From: Croceicoccus sediminis
GTDB lineage: Bacteria; Pseudomonadota; Alphaproteobacteria; Sphingomonadales; Sphingomonadaceae
Length of the DNA: 64,000 nucleotides
Assembly: GCF_007570835.1 (NCBI RefSeq)
Contig: NZ_SUNC01000001.1
Span: forward strand, 620,001 to 684,000
Direction of reading: 5' to 3'
The notes below the pieces were generated by a model. That model saw only the letters and a program-made list of their open reading frames with translations. It had not been told where the DNA came from and searched no databases. Shown here one piece after another: positions 30,512 through 38,843 of this stretch. Positions within the stretch are counted from its first letter, which is position 1, and every line of letters starts with the position of its first letter. The position numbers and the translations under genes are program-made.

Positions 30512-30769
30512 GTGGCGCTGCACTTCGAACTCGTGACGCCGGCCAAGCTGGTCCGTTCCGAAGACGTCCACATGGTGGTCGTCCCCGGTTCGGAAGGCGA
30601 GTTCGGCGTGCTTGAAGGGCACTCGCCCTTCATGTCGACGATCCGCGACGGCGCGCTGCAGGTCTTCAAGACCGCGGGCGGCGCACCGGAAACGATCATG
30701 ATCCAGGGCGGCTTCGCCGAAGTCGGCGATGCGGGCCTCACGGTCCTGGCCGAACACGTCGAGGGCTGA
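30512..30769 (+). CDS. atpC: ATP synthase F1 subunit epsilon, short form
   Basis: Central-stalk subunit attaching gamma to the c-ring. The GTG start at 30512, two bases after atpD, gives an 85-aa protein: the N-terminal ten-strand beta-sandwich is present ([48 protein letters not shown]). It stops right after the sandwich, lacking the ~45-residue C-terminal helical hairpin that blocks ATP hydrolysis in many bacteria. The short form is common in sphingomonads and many alphaproteobacteria, so the gene is not broken. Last gene of the operon, followed by a terminator at 30801. Confidence 0.96.
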   Translation: MALHFELVTPAKLVRSEDVHMVVVPGSEGEFGVLEGHSPFMSTIRDGALQVFKTAGGAPETIMIQGGFAEVGDAGLTVLAEHVEG

Positions 30770-30800
30770 TCCGCAGTCACGACCGGCCCTGCCGAAATCC

Positions 30801-30842
30801 GAAGGCCCGGCTCCCACGTGGGATGCCGGGCCTTCTGCTGTT
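30801..30842 (+). terminator. Rho-independent terminator of the atpHAGDC operon
   Basis: A perfect 11-bp stem, GAAGGCCCGGC (30801-30811) with its complement at 30825-30835, encloses the palindrome TCCCACGTGGGA, so the whole can fold into one long hairpin with a single bulged T. TGCTGTTT follows. It lies 31 bp after the atpC stop. Read from the other strand it may also protect the end of the convergent HNH gene. Confidence 0.85.
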
Positions 30843-30848
30843 TGGGGC

Positions 30849-31127
30849 CTAACGCTTCGCCTTGCGCGTCGGTGCGTGAAAATCGGGCGGCTTGTCCGAA
30901 ACCCACCGGATGAAACGCGCGATCTCCTCATCGGCGCGCAAGAGTTCGAGGTTTGCGCCGTTTCGCGCCAACTGCGCATTGGTGAAACGCGCATGCAGCG
31001 TGCGATGGCATATCCGGTGAAGCGGCACCGTCTCGCGCCCACCCCGGCTTTTCGGAACCGGGTGGTGCAGTTCGAAGCGGCTGCCGATCGGGCGCTCGCA
31101 CAGCCAGCAATGCATCGTCGGGTTCAT
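30849..31127 (-). CDS. Small HNH endonuclease-domain protein
   Basis: 92-aa protein made of little more than an HNH (ββα-metal) nuclease module. The zinc-binding pair CWLCERP is followed by the core FELHHPVPKSRGG, a second CH pair (RICHRTLH) and a C-terminal helix. The start ATG at 31127 has GAGAAAGG upstream; the ATG five codons later is an alternative. Such solitary HNH proteins are widespread in alphaproteobacteria and mostly uncharacterised; no methylase, toxin or phage gene lies beside it. It converges on the atp operon. Confidence 0.85.
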   Translation of the reverse strand: MNPTMHCWLCERPIGSRFELHHPVPKSRGGRETVPLHRICHRTLHARFTNAQLARNGANLELLRADEEIARFIRWVSDKPPDFHAPTRKAKR

Positions 31128-31278
31128 CGCGCCTTTCTCGCAACTTGCGCGACCAACGCCCCGAAAAATCGCTTTCCGGTCGCCCGCGCGGCATCGTGGT
31201 TAGCCATTTCTTAAGGCAATTGTCCGATCACGGCAGCAGAAGTTCAGATTGCGCGCAATTTTCGGGGGCGAGAACACC

Positions 31279-32298
31279 TTGCGGCTCATCATCCAAATAC
31301 CCTGCCTGAACGAGGCGGATCACTTGCCGGACACGCTTGCGGCCCTGCCGCGCTCGATCCCCGGCATCGACGATATCGAGATCCTCGTCATCGACGATGG
31401 CAGCAACGACAACACGGCGGGCGTCGCGCGGCAGTGGGGCGTCCACCACGTCGTCAGCCACCGCCGCAACCGCGGACTTGCAGCCGCGTTTCAAACCGGC
31501 ATCGATACGGCACTGAAGGCCGGGGCCGACATCATCGTCAACACCGACGCAGACGGCCAGTACGAAGGCGCGGACATCGCCGAGCTGGTCCAGCCGGTCC
31601 TGCGCGGCGAGGCCGACATCGTCATCGGTGATCGCGGCGTTGCCGACAATGCCCATTTCGGACCGTTCAAACGCCGTCTGCAACGCCTTGGCAGCGCCGT
31701 CGTGCGCCGCGCGTCGGGCACGACCATCACCGACGCGGTCAGCGGCTTTCGCGCGATCAGTCGCGAGGCAGCCCAGAAACTGACGATAACGACGGAATTC
31801 AGCTATACCACAGACATGCTGATCCAGGCGGGTCGCAAGCGGATGGCGGTCAAAAGCGTACCGGTGCGGACCCACCGCACGCCGCGCCCTTCCCGCCTGT
31901 TCAAGTCAATCCCCCGCTTCATTTCGCAGACCGGCGTCACGATCACGCGCGCCTATACGACGCACAACGCGCTGCGCGTCTTCGTCGGCCTCGGCATGGC
32001 ACTTGCGATCGTCGGACTTCTGCCGATCATGCGCTTCGTGTGGTTCTATCTTGGTGGCGACGGCAACGGTCATGTCCAGTCGCTGATCATCGGCGGTTCG
32101 CTCCTGATGCTGGGCACGCTGGTGGCCGTCATGGGCATCCTCGCCGATCTCATCGCGACCAATCGCAAGCTCCTGGAAGCCACCCTCTACAAGCTGCGCA
32201 AGCTGGAGGAACAGCTGGCCAGGGGCGACGAGAATCCCGGCCACGAAGAGGGTGACAGCGCCGAGATCGTTTCCCTGAAAAGCCATCGGAGCCGCTGA
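31279..32298 (+). CDS. GT2 glycosyltransferase, dolichol-phosphate-mannose-synthase-like
   Basis: 339-aa enzyme likely to load a sugar onto a polyprenyl phosphate carrier. The GT-A domain (residues 1-~230) has IPCLNEADHLP, the DDGSNDNT motif, the DxD-type NTDADGQYE and DAVSGFRA. Two membrane spans follow (~235-260 and ~275-300), then a charged helix. This is the DPM1/GtrB layout. I choose the TTG at 31279 because GGGGGCGAG lies 6 nt upstream; another TTG at 31249 would add ten residues. Its stop overlaps the start of the next gene, the GT-C transferase that could use the lipid-linked sugar it makes. Confidence 0.88.
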   Translation: MRLIIQIPCLNEADHLPDTLAALPRSIPGIDDIEILVIDDGSNDNTAGVARQWGVHHVVSHRRNRGLAAAFQTGIDTALKAGADIIVNTDADGQYEGADIAELVQPVLRGEADIVIGDRGVADNAHFGPFKRRLQRLGSAVVRRASGTTITDAVSGFRAISREAAQKLTITTEFSYTTDMLIQAGRKRMAVKSVPVRTHRTPRPSRLFKSIPRFISQTGVTITRAYTTHNALRVFVGLGMALAIVGLLPIMRFVWFYLGGDGNGHVQSLIIGGSLLMLGTLVAVMGILADLIATNRKLLEATLYKLRKLEEQLARGDENPGHEEGDSAEIVSLKSHRSR

Positions 32299-33992
32299 TG
32301 GCCAGCGCTGCGGTGCCGGTAGAAACGGGGCTCGCGCATTCCGGGCCGGAAACCCGTCCGGCTCACGCCGATAATGTCAGCGCCAACTGGCCGCTGATCG
32401 CGATCCTTGCGCTTATTGGGGTGCAGGTCGCGATGGTCTTCACCCGCGCGATCAACTGGGACGAGTTTTTCCACTTCAGCCAGATTGTCCGCTATGCCGC
32501 TGGCGAGAACGTAACACTGCTCCAGTCGCCGTTCCTGCCCATGTTCGCATGGGTGCCGGGCACGACCGACCTGGCCATCGGCGACATTCGCGTCATCCGG
32601 CTGCTGATGGTTCCTTACGAACTGGCGATCCTGCTCGCGATCTATGGCTGTTCGCGCGTCTTCGTCCCGCGTCCGCAGGCGCTGCTGGCGGTTCTTGCCT
32701 ATGCGGGGGCAGGGTATGTCCTGACGAACATGCTGGTCCTGCGTGCCGATCCGATGGCGACGGCGCTGGGCATGGGCGCGCTGTGGATCGTCCTTGCCCG
32801 GCCCCTGCGCGCGGCATGGCTTGCGCTTTGCGCCGTACTTTTGCTGCTGGCCATGGCCTGCACGATCAAGTCGGTGTTCTACGGGTTTCCGATTCTGGGA
32901 GCCTTGCTTTGGCGTCATCAAGAGATTGCCCGCCCGCTGCGCAAGGCGATCTTCGCAGCATTGGTGACGGCGGTGATCGGTGGCATCGCGTTTCTCTCGC
33001 TCCCTCTTGGCCAGACCGGCTTTTTGGCAAAGGCCGCACCGCTGCAACAGCTCGCGCTCGCCTCGCTCGACAGGATGTTCGGTGCCGGTCTGTTTCCCGA
33101 AGGCGGCTACCTGCTATCCCAGCTTGGCAAGGCGCCTTACGTTCCGATCGCGATTGCCGTGGGCCTGTGGCAGTGGTTCGCGCGGGAAAAGACATGGAGC
33201 GCACGGTTGGGTATCGCCCTGCTCCTCGTGCCCTTCTTCACCGCAGCGATCTATCGCAACTCCTATCCCTACAACTTCGTCTTCACCCTTGCCCCCGCCG
33301 CGCCGGTCATCGCGCTGGGCCTGGCATGGTTTGTCGAGCGGTACGGGATGAAGCTGGTCATGCTGGTCATCGGGGCCAGCATCGGGCTTGTCCTCTTGAA
33401 CGAAGACCGCCAGCCCGCGAAGAACCAGATCGCGCTGGAACGCGGTGCCCATGAAATCTTTGGCGGCCGCGTCACCTATATCGACAACAGCGGCATGATC
33501 GGGCGTTTCACGCGGGCCGTTCCCACGTTCTCCACCGGTTGGGGGCTTGCCGGCTACCAGGCGCAGGGCAAAGCGCGTTACAAGCTTGCAATGGAAAAGC
33601 ACGTCGTCCCGATGGTTATCGCCAATAGCGGCACACTGGCCAATGCCTTGCTCGGCACGCCGAGCGATGAGGTCCTTCTTCCCGAAGACGTCGCAGCCCT
33701 GCGCGGCAACTACATCCCGCACTGGAGCGGTATCTTCGTGGCAGGCAAGATCGTGGAACCCGGCCAGGGCACCGAGACGGTCGAGGTGCTGGTCCCGGGC
33801 CGCTACACGCTTGAAGGTGCGGACACCTTGCTGGACGGCAAAGCCGTTCCGGTCGGCGAAGTGGTCGTGCTGCCGCGCGGAAGCCACAACATCGCGCGTG
33901 ATCCCTCGCGGCAGGTAATCCTGCGCTGGGGCGACCATCTCCCGGTACCGGCCACGCCGGAGCCGGAAGGCGCGATGTACACGCAATATTGA
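32298..33992 (+). CDS. Polytopic GT-C-type glycosyltransferase (ArnT/PMT-like)
   Basis: 564-aa membrane protein with about ten to eleven predicted spans and a ~170-residue soluble C-terminal domain. The first extracytoplasmic loop carries the acidic pair expected of GT-C enzymes (INWDEFFHF), with further conserved-looking VLRADPMATAL. GT-C enzymes transfer sugars from polyprenyl-phosphate donors on the periplasmic side. Start codon ATG overlaps the upstream stop (TGATG), so the pair is translationally coupled and probably works as donor synthase plus transferase. The C-terminal domain (from ~residue 385) is beta-rich and unfamiliar. Exact acceptor is unknown. Confidence 0.78.
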   Translation: MASAAVPVETGLAHSGPETRPAHADNVSANWPLIAILALIGVQVAMVFTRAINWDEFFHFSQIVRYAAGENVTLLQSPFLPMFAWVPGTTDLAIGDIRVIRLLMVPYELAILLAIYGCSRVFVPRPQALLAVLAYAGAGYVLTNMLVLRADPMATALGMGALWIVLARPLRAAWLALCAVLLLLAMACTIKSVFYGFPILGALLWRHQEIARPLRKAIFAALVTAVIGGIAFLSLPLGQTGFLAKAAPLQQLALASLDRMFGAGLFPEGGYLLSQLGKAPYVPIAIAVGLWQWFAREKTWSARLGIALLLVPFFTAAIYRNSYPYNFVFTLAPAAPVIALGLAWFVERYGMKLVMLVIGASIGLVLLNEDRQPAKNQIALERGAHEIFGGRVTYIDNSGMIGRFTRAVPTFSTGWGLAGYQAQGKARYKLAMEKHVVPMVIANSGTLANALLGTPSDEVLLPEDVAALRGNYIPHWSGIFVAGKIVEPGQGTETVEVLVPGRYTLEGADTLLDGKAVPVGEVVVLPRGSHNIARDPSRQVILRWGDHLPVPATPEPEGAMYTQY

Positions 33993-34000
33993 GCCGGGTC

Positions 34001-35068
34001 ATGGCGGGCACTGAACCACGCATCATGTTCGTGACCCGCAAGTGGGCGCCTGCCGTCGGCGGCATGGAAACCTACTCGATGCGCCTGACAGAGGCCTTGC
34101 GCGATTTCGAAGCGATCGAAGTCGTGGCCTTGCGCGGCAAGGCGAACGGCATGCCGCCGGGGCTTCTCGCGCTGCTCGCCTTCCCTTTCGCGGTGTTGAT
34201 CCGCTTTCTTTCGCGACGCACGGCGCCCGCCGTCCTTCATGTCGGGGACATGGCGCTCTGGCCGGTCGGGTTGCTTGGCCGGTTGGGTTCGGCAACGCGA
34301 ATCGTGCTGTCCGCGCATGGCACCGATGCGGGTTATCAGCGCCGTGGTGGTTTGAAAGGGCGGATTTACGGCGCCTACCTCAAGCTGGGATCACGGCTTC
34401 TTCGCTCTGCGACGGTCATCGCGAACTCTCGCGCAACGGCCGAAGCCTTGGCCGAAACCGGATGGTCGGCAGCGCCAGTGGTCCCACTTGCCACCGATCT
34501 TGGCGGACCTATGCCGGACGGCACGCACAACGGACGGATCCTGTTTGTTGGGCGGCTCAAGAAGCTGAAAGGCCTTGGCTGGTTCGTGCGCGAAGTCCTT
34601 CCGCTGATCGACCCGGAAACGACGCTGGACGTGGCGGGAACGGCCTGGGACGCGAGCGAGCGGGCCGCGCTCGACGATCCGCGCGTCCATTATCTCGGCC
34701 AGTTGGGCGGAGACGATCTCGTCACCGCCTATCGCGAGGCGATGTGTGTCATCGCGCCCAATATCTCCACCGCCAGCGGGGAATATGAAGGCTTCGGCCT
34801 TGTCGCACCTGAATCGGCGTCTTGCGGCGCTTACCTGCTGGCCGCGGATCGCGACGGGCTGCGCGATGCGGTCCTGAACGGGCGGACCGGATTCCTTATC
34901 GAAAGCGGCAATGCCAAGGCCTGGGCCGACGCGGTCGAGCGATGCAGGGCCATGACGCCCGACGACCGCGCCGTCTTTCTGAAAGCAAGCGTCGAGGCCG
35001 CGCGAGAAGTCTATTGCTGGGAACGCGTCGCACGCGACACTTACGCCGCATACGGGCTGCGGCCATGA
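34001..35068 (+). CDS. GT4-family glycosyltransferase
   Basis: 355-aa GT-B-fold retaining glycosyltransferase. The N-terminal domain starts RIMFVTRKWAPAVGGMETY, typical of GT4. The C-terminal nucleotide-sugar domain shows ILFVGRLKKLKGL and the EGFGLVAPESASCG segment with the E(x7)E pair. The ATG at 34001 is preferred; a TTG at 33989 overlapping the previous stop is possible. There is no clear ribosome site, consistent with coupling to the upstream gene. The next gene starts inside its stop codon (ATGA). Confidence 0.9.
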   Translation: MAGTEPRIMFVTRKWAPAVGGMETYSMRLTEALRDFEAIEVVALRGKANGMPPGLLALLAFPFAVLIRFLSRRTAPAVLHVGDMALWPVGLLGRLGSATRIVLSAHGTDAGYQRRGGLKGRIYGAYLKLGSRLLRSATVIANSRATAEALAETGWSAAPVVPLATDLGGPMPDGTHNGRILFVGRLKKLKGLGWFVREVLPLIDPETTLDVAGTAWDASERAALDDPRVHYLGQLGGDDLVTAYREAMCVIAPNISTASGEYEGFGLVAPESASCGAYLLAADRDGLRDAVLNGRTGFLIESGNAKAWADAVERCRAMTPDDRAVFLKASVEAAREVYCWERVARDTYAAYGLRP

Positions 35069-36054
35069 AGATCTGGCTGCCATACACCCATGCCCCCACC
35101 GGATCGACCACGTTCATCAAGGCGCTGGGCCGCTGGCTGGACAAGCGCGGTCACGAGGTCACGGTTCAGGCGTTTCCCCACGCGTTTCAATATGCGCCGC
35201 GGCTCTTGAAAGGCATCGCCCCGCCCGAAGGGACAGAGGCGATCATCTACAACAGCTGGAACGCCCCGGCCTTTCAGCGCGATGACTTGCGCACGATCTG
35301 CGTCGAACATCTCTTCGTACTGGACCCAGCAATCCATCGCTACAAATCGGCCTCGCAGGCGATCTTCCACGACCTGTTCGTGCGCAGCTTCATCGCGCAT
35401 GGCTATGCCCTTGCCGACCACATCGTAGCAGTTAGCGAATATACCGCGCGCGCCGTTCGCGCCGAATTTCGGCATAGCAATCCGGTCGCCATCCCCAACG
35501 GCATCGACGTCGAACGCTTCCGCCCGGTCGCACCGCCGCCCGTGGATGGTCCGTTTCGACTGTTCTTCGCGGGCACGCCCAGCATTCGCAAGGGCATCGA
35601 CCTGCTCGCGCCGATCATGCAAAGCCTTGGACCGAGTTTCCAATTGCGGATGACAGCGAACGAGAGCGACTGCCCCGACCTTGCCGGTCTGGCAAACGTC
35701 ACGTTCCTGGGCCGTTTGCAACAGGATCAGATGATCGGCGAATACGCGGCCTGTCACGCGCTGCTCGCGCCGACACGGCTGGAAGGGCTGCCCTTGTCGG
35801 TGCTGGAAGCCATGTCCTGCGGAGCACCGGCAATCGCCAGCGACATCTCGTCACTGCCCGAGGCGGTTGAGCATAGGCACACGGGACTGCTTTGCCCGGT
35901 GGACGAGGTGCAAGGCTTCATCACTGCGGCTCGAACGCTCGCTGCCGATCCCGCGATGCGACTGGAAATGTCGAAAAATGCCCGCGCGCGTGCGGTAGAG
36001 CAGTTCTCAATCGACCGAATGGGTGAGGCCTACCTCGCCCTGCTGATGGATTAA
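35065..36054 (+). CDS. GT4-family glycosyltransferase
   Basis: 329-aa glycosyltransferase of GT-B fold. The N-terminal domain begins MKIWLPYTHAPTGSTTF. The hinge carries VAIPNGIDVERF and FFAGTPSIRKGIDLL, and the donor-binding segment is TRLEGLPLSVLEAMSCG. The ATG at 35065 overlaps the previous stop (ATGA); the frame is open further upstream only as a shadow of that gene. Its TAA lies in the palindrome TTAA, whose complement is the stop of the convergent GT2 gene. Likely adds a sugar to the same glycan as its neighbours. Confidence 0.9.
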   Translation: MKIWLPYTHAPTGSTTFIKALGRWLDKRGHEVTVQAFPHAFQYAPRLLKGIAPPEGTEAIIYNSWNAPAFQRDDLRTICVEHLFVLDPAIHRYKSASQAIFHDLFVRSFIAHGYALADHIVAVSEYTARAVRAEFRHSNPVAIPNGIDVERFRPVAPPPVDGPFRLFFAGTPSIRKGIDLLAPIMQSLGPSFQLRMTANESDCPDLAGLANVTFLGRLQQDQMIGEYAACHALLAPTRLEGLPLSVLEAMSCGAPAIASDISSLPEAVEHRHTGLLCPVDEVQGFITAARTLAADPAMRLEMSKNARARAVEQFSIDRMGEAYLALLMD

Positions 36055-36788
36055 CGCCTGCCGCCGAAATGCCGCACTCGCTTGTAGAGCGGATAAACGA
36101 CCCAATAGAGCTTCTGAGAAATGCGATCGACCGGCCCGCGCGCATGGACCGCGTGGATCAGGCGATTTTCGACCAGCCGTTTTTCAAGGCTGGGCCAGTC
36201 CCGCCGCGCGCTGATGCCATCGGCAGGCATGACCGCGACGATGCGGTTCACCACCTTGCACGTCGCACCTGATCGTTTGGCGCGGAGCATGAATTCGTAG
36301 TCCATGCCGACCTTGTACCGCGCATCGAACGCGCCGATCCGGTCATAAAGATCACGCCGCACGAACGCCCCCTGGTGCGGCACGCACATCGACCTTTCGA
36401 GCTTTGCGCCCAGCCCGCGCGAACGGAACCGGATGTCTCCATCGGGATGCGTGACGAGGACATCGAAGCTAACGATGTCGCTGCCATCCAGTTCGGCCTC
36501 GATCTCGGCAAGGGTCAGACCGGGCGCGAACAAGTCGCCCGCCTGCAGGATCAGGAAATATTCGCCCGTCGCCAAGGCGATACCCTTGGTCATGGCATCG
36601 GCGATTCCCTTGTCGGGCTCGCTGATCCATCGCGTGCCGGTCTGGCCGAGATATTCGGACGTCCCATCGCTCGAAGCGCCGTCCACGACGACGTGCTCGA
36701 TCCCGCCCATCGCAGCGACGCTGGCCACTGTCGCAACGACCCCTTCTCGTGCATTGAAAGCTGCGGTGACAACGGAAATTTTCGGCAT
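36051..36788 (-). CDS. GT2-family glycosyltransferase
   Basis: 245-aa GT-A glycosyltransferase beginning MPKISVVTAAFNAREG, with VVVDGASSDGTSEYL, the ILQAGDLFAPG segment in the DxD position (here AGD), and VPHQGAFVRRDLYDRIG followed by the MDYEFMLRA helix. This pattern matches WcaA/WcaE-type transferases of exopolysaccharide clusters. The ATG at 36788 is chosen by homology pattern. A GTG at 36830, overlapping the end of the upstream sulfotransferase by 13 nt, would add 14 residues; neither has a convincing ribosome site. Forms a two-gene minus-strand unit with that sulfotransferase. Confidence 0.87.
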   Translation of the reverse strand: MPKISVVTAAFNAREGVVATVASVAAMGGIEHVVVDGASSDGTSEYLGQTGTRWISEPDKGIADAMTKGIALATGEYFLILQAGDLFAPGLTLAEIEAELDGSDIVSFDVLVTHPDGDIRFRSRGLGAKLERSMCVPHQGAFVRRDLYDRIGAFDARYKVGMDYEFMLRAKRSGATCKVVNRIVAVMPADGISARRDWPSLEKRLVENRLIHAVHARGPVDRISQKLYWVVYPLYKRVRHFGGRR

Positions 36789-36817
36789 CGTCGTTTTCGC
36801 GGAAACCAGCTCGTGCC

Positions 36818-37462
36818 CTAAAAGCGACACGTGTCGTAGCCAAACCGGACAAGATCGTCGCCGTGTTTCTCGCCGACCATGTCAAAGGTTTCCTGGCTAT
36901 AGAACGACCGCAAATCTCGAGAACGCTTGGAAGCATTCGCGTGCGGAAGTTCGACCTCGATACCAATTCTGCGAATTGCCTCGGCAAAGTCATCGGTCAG
37001 GTTTTCAAAGCGACCCACGAAATCGACAAGGGAGACGCCATTATCATCGTCCAACAGGTCGCTTTGTACCCGAATTGGCCGCGAGTACCGCTCTCGGATA
37101 TAGGCATCGAACGAACCTAGCGAGACAACTTTTTCGTGCCGCTGATCCTTTTTCTTCTGAACGATGTAGTGGTACATGGATATTTCCCAATCCCATGGAT
37201 TGCGCACAAAGGCGAAGCTGAATTTACGGTTCCAGCAATCCTCGCCCAAAATATTTCTGATGCTCGCGGCGGTGATGTGCCTTTCGCTGATCAGCCAGCG
37301 TTTTTCTCCAAGAATCGCGTCCGCGACGCGAGGAAACTTGAGCGCCGGCTTGCGGAAACGAAAAATCCTATCCGAATAGGGCAGTAACGCCTTGGTGACT
37401 GACATCCCGCCAGCCTTGAAAACATGAACAAAAATGAAGTTATGTTTTTGTGATAAAAGCAA
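36818..37462 (-). CDS. Sulfotransferase-family protein (carbohydrate sulfotransferase type)
   Basis: 214-aa protein of the sulfotransferase-2 type, which transfers sulfate from PAPS to sugars. The 5'-phosphosulfate-binding loop reads FIFVHVFKAGGMSVTKAL and the 3'-phosphate motif FAFVRNPWDWEISMYHY; the C-terminal helix EVELPHANASKR fits bacterial members of glycan loci. The start is TTG at 37462, backed by AGAGG six bases upstream. The sequence is visibly less GC-rich than the flanks (many AAA, TTT, AAT), in keeping with horizontal transfer. With the fused sulfotransferase at 40340 it suggests a sulfated surface glycan. Confidence 0.85.
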   Translation of the reverse strand: MLLSQKHNFIFVHVFKAGGMSVTKALLPYSDRIFRFRKPALKFPRVADAILGEKRWLISERHITAASIRNILGEDCWNRKFSFAFVRNPWDWEISMYHYIVQKKKDQRHEKVVSLGSFDAYIRERYSRPIRVQSDLLDDDNGVSLVDFVGRFENLTDDFAEAIRRIGIEVELPHANASKRSRDLRSFYSQETFDMVGEKHGDDLVRFGYDTCRF

Positions 37463-37637
37463 ACCAACCTCTATGTCCCGGAGGGCCTATGATTGCTGAC
37501 TAGGTTATGGACTTTTGAAGGCAAGTGAAAACTCCGGCCCGATTTTTCCCCACCCCCCCGCAGCGCTCGTGCATTTCGCCGGCCTTCGCTAAGATAGACC
37601 AGTCACCTCTGATCAAAATAGCAGAAAGCCTTATCAA

Positions 37638-38807
37638 GTGAATCCGAACCCGTTGATCGCCATACCCGCTTTCAATCGGCCCGATGCTTTGGCACGCCTT
37701 CTAAGGAGTGTAAGCAATAGCCGCATTACAGGCGACCGGCCGCGCGTGCTGATTTCAATCGAAGGCGAGGCTCCACACGAGACGGTCGAGGTCGCCGAAA
37801 GCTTCCGAGACAGGACGATCCAATTTGAGGTTGAGATAGTAATGCGTTCGAGGCGCCTAGGCCTGCGAGAGCACATCCTTAATCTGGGCGACTTGAGCCG
37901 CGATCATGGTTCAGTCCTTCTTCTCGAAGACGATCTGACAATCGACCCCTATGCTTACGAATTCGCCAAAGCCAACATGTCGGCTTACCGGGACGACAGC
38001 GATATCGCTGGGCACGCTCTCTACGCGCCGCGCTTCAACGAGTTTGCTTGGCTTCCCTTTGAAGCACTGGAAAATGGGTACGATACCTATTTCATGCAGG
38101 TGCCCTGTTCATGGGGGCAGCTCTGGACCGCAAATCAATGGATCAGGTTCCGAGAATGGCTTGGACGTGATGACTTGCCGGATCTGCGCGAGGATGTCCG
38201 ATTGCCGCGTTCCCTGAGAAGATGGCCTGACAGTTCCTGGAAAAAGCACTTCGCTCACTTCATGGCGAGCGAGGACCTGTGGTTCACATATCCTTATCGC
38301 TCCTTCAGCACCAATCATGGCGAGGGCGGAAGTCATCTCAAGAGCAAGGTTCATCATTTCCAGACGCCGATGCCACTGCCCGATCGCACAGTTCGAGGCT
38401 GGTCACTTTGCCCGAGCGAGGATCGATCGGTTGCGTACGACGCATTTATGGAGCCCTGCGGCACGGCTATTTCTTTGAACCGCGATGACCTTACAGATGA
38501 TGTTACGGTCGATGCCTATGGGATCAAACCGCCAGAATACCTGCAAAAATTCAGTTGGGTAATTACCAGCAAGGCAGTTCGCCACGCTGAAGCGGTCTTT
38601 CCTGTCAGTATGAGACCGATCGAGCACTCAATTCTGCAGCCAAGCGAGCCGAAAGCGGGATCGCCAAACCTCTATCTGGTCCGTTCGGCACTTTTAAATG
38701 ACGAGGGAGCAAGTCTCTCCAAGGAATGGCTCAGATACTGGCTGGGCTCGTTCGTGATTTCACGCCGTCTTGTCTCCCGTTTCCTGAAAGCGTTCTGGGG
38801 GCGATAG
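37638..38807 (+). CDS. GT-A-fold glycosyltransferase-like protein
   Basis: 389-aa protein of uncertain exact activity. The N-terminus (MNPNPLIAIPAFNRPDALARL) and the segment VLLLEDDLTIDPYAY are typical of GT-A enzymes of the GT2/GT13-like group in polysaccharide loci; EDD would be the metal-binding motif. The following region (VPCSWGQLWTANQW, SEDLWFTYPYR) resembles uncharacterised proteins annotated as glycosyltransferases in O-antigen clusters. Starts at GTG 37638 with a weak AGAAAG site. It is the first gene of a plus-strand unit with the flippase and the fused acyl/sulfotransferase. Confidence 0.7.
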   Translation: MNPNPLIAIPAFNRPDALARLLRSVSNSRITGDRPRVLISIEGEAPHETVEVAESFRDRTIQFEVEIVMRSRRLGLREHILNLGDLSRDHGSVLLLEDDLTIDPYAYEFAKANMSAYRDDSDIAGHALYAPRFNEFAWLPFEALENGYDTYFMQVPCSWGQLWTANQWIRFREWLGRDDLPDLREDVRLPRSLRRWPDSSWKKHFAHFMASEDLWFTYPYRSFSTNHGEGGSHLKSKVHHFQTPMPLPDRTVRGWSLCPSEDRSVAYDAFMEPCGTAISLNRDDLTDDVTVDAYGIKPPEYLQKFSWVITSKAVRHAEAVFPVSMRPIEHSILQPSEPKAGSPNLYLVRSALLNDEGASLSKEWLRYWLGSFVISRRLVSRFLKAFWGR

Positions 38808-38843
38808 CGATGGCTCCGGTCACACGAGATCCTGCATATTCGG

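Noticed and set aside
37463-37637. Mobile-element boundary at the start of the AT-richer glycan segment
   Set aside because: No terminal inverted repeats, target duplication, integrase or tRNA is visible; the composition change alone does not show a mobile element.
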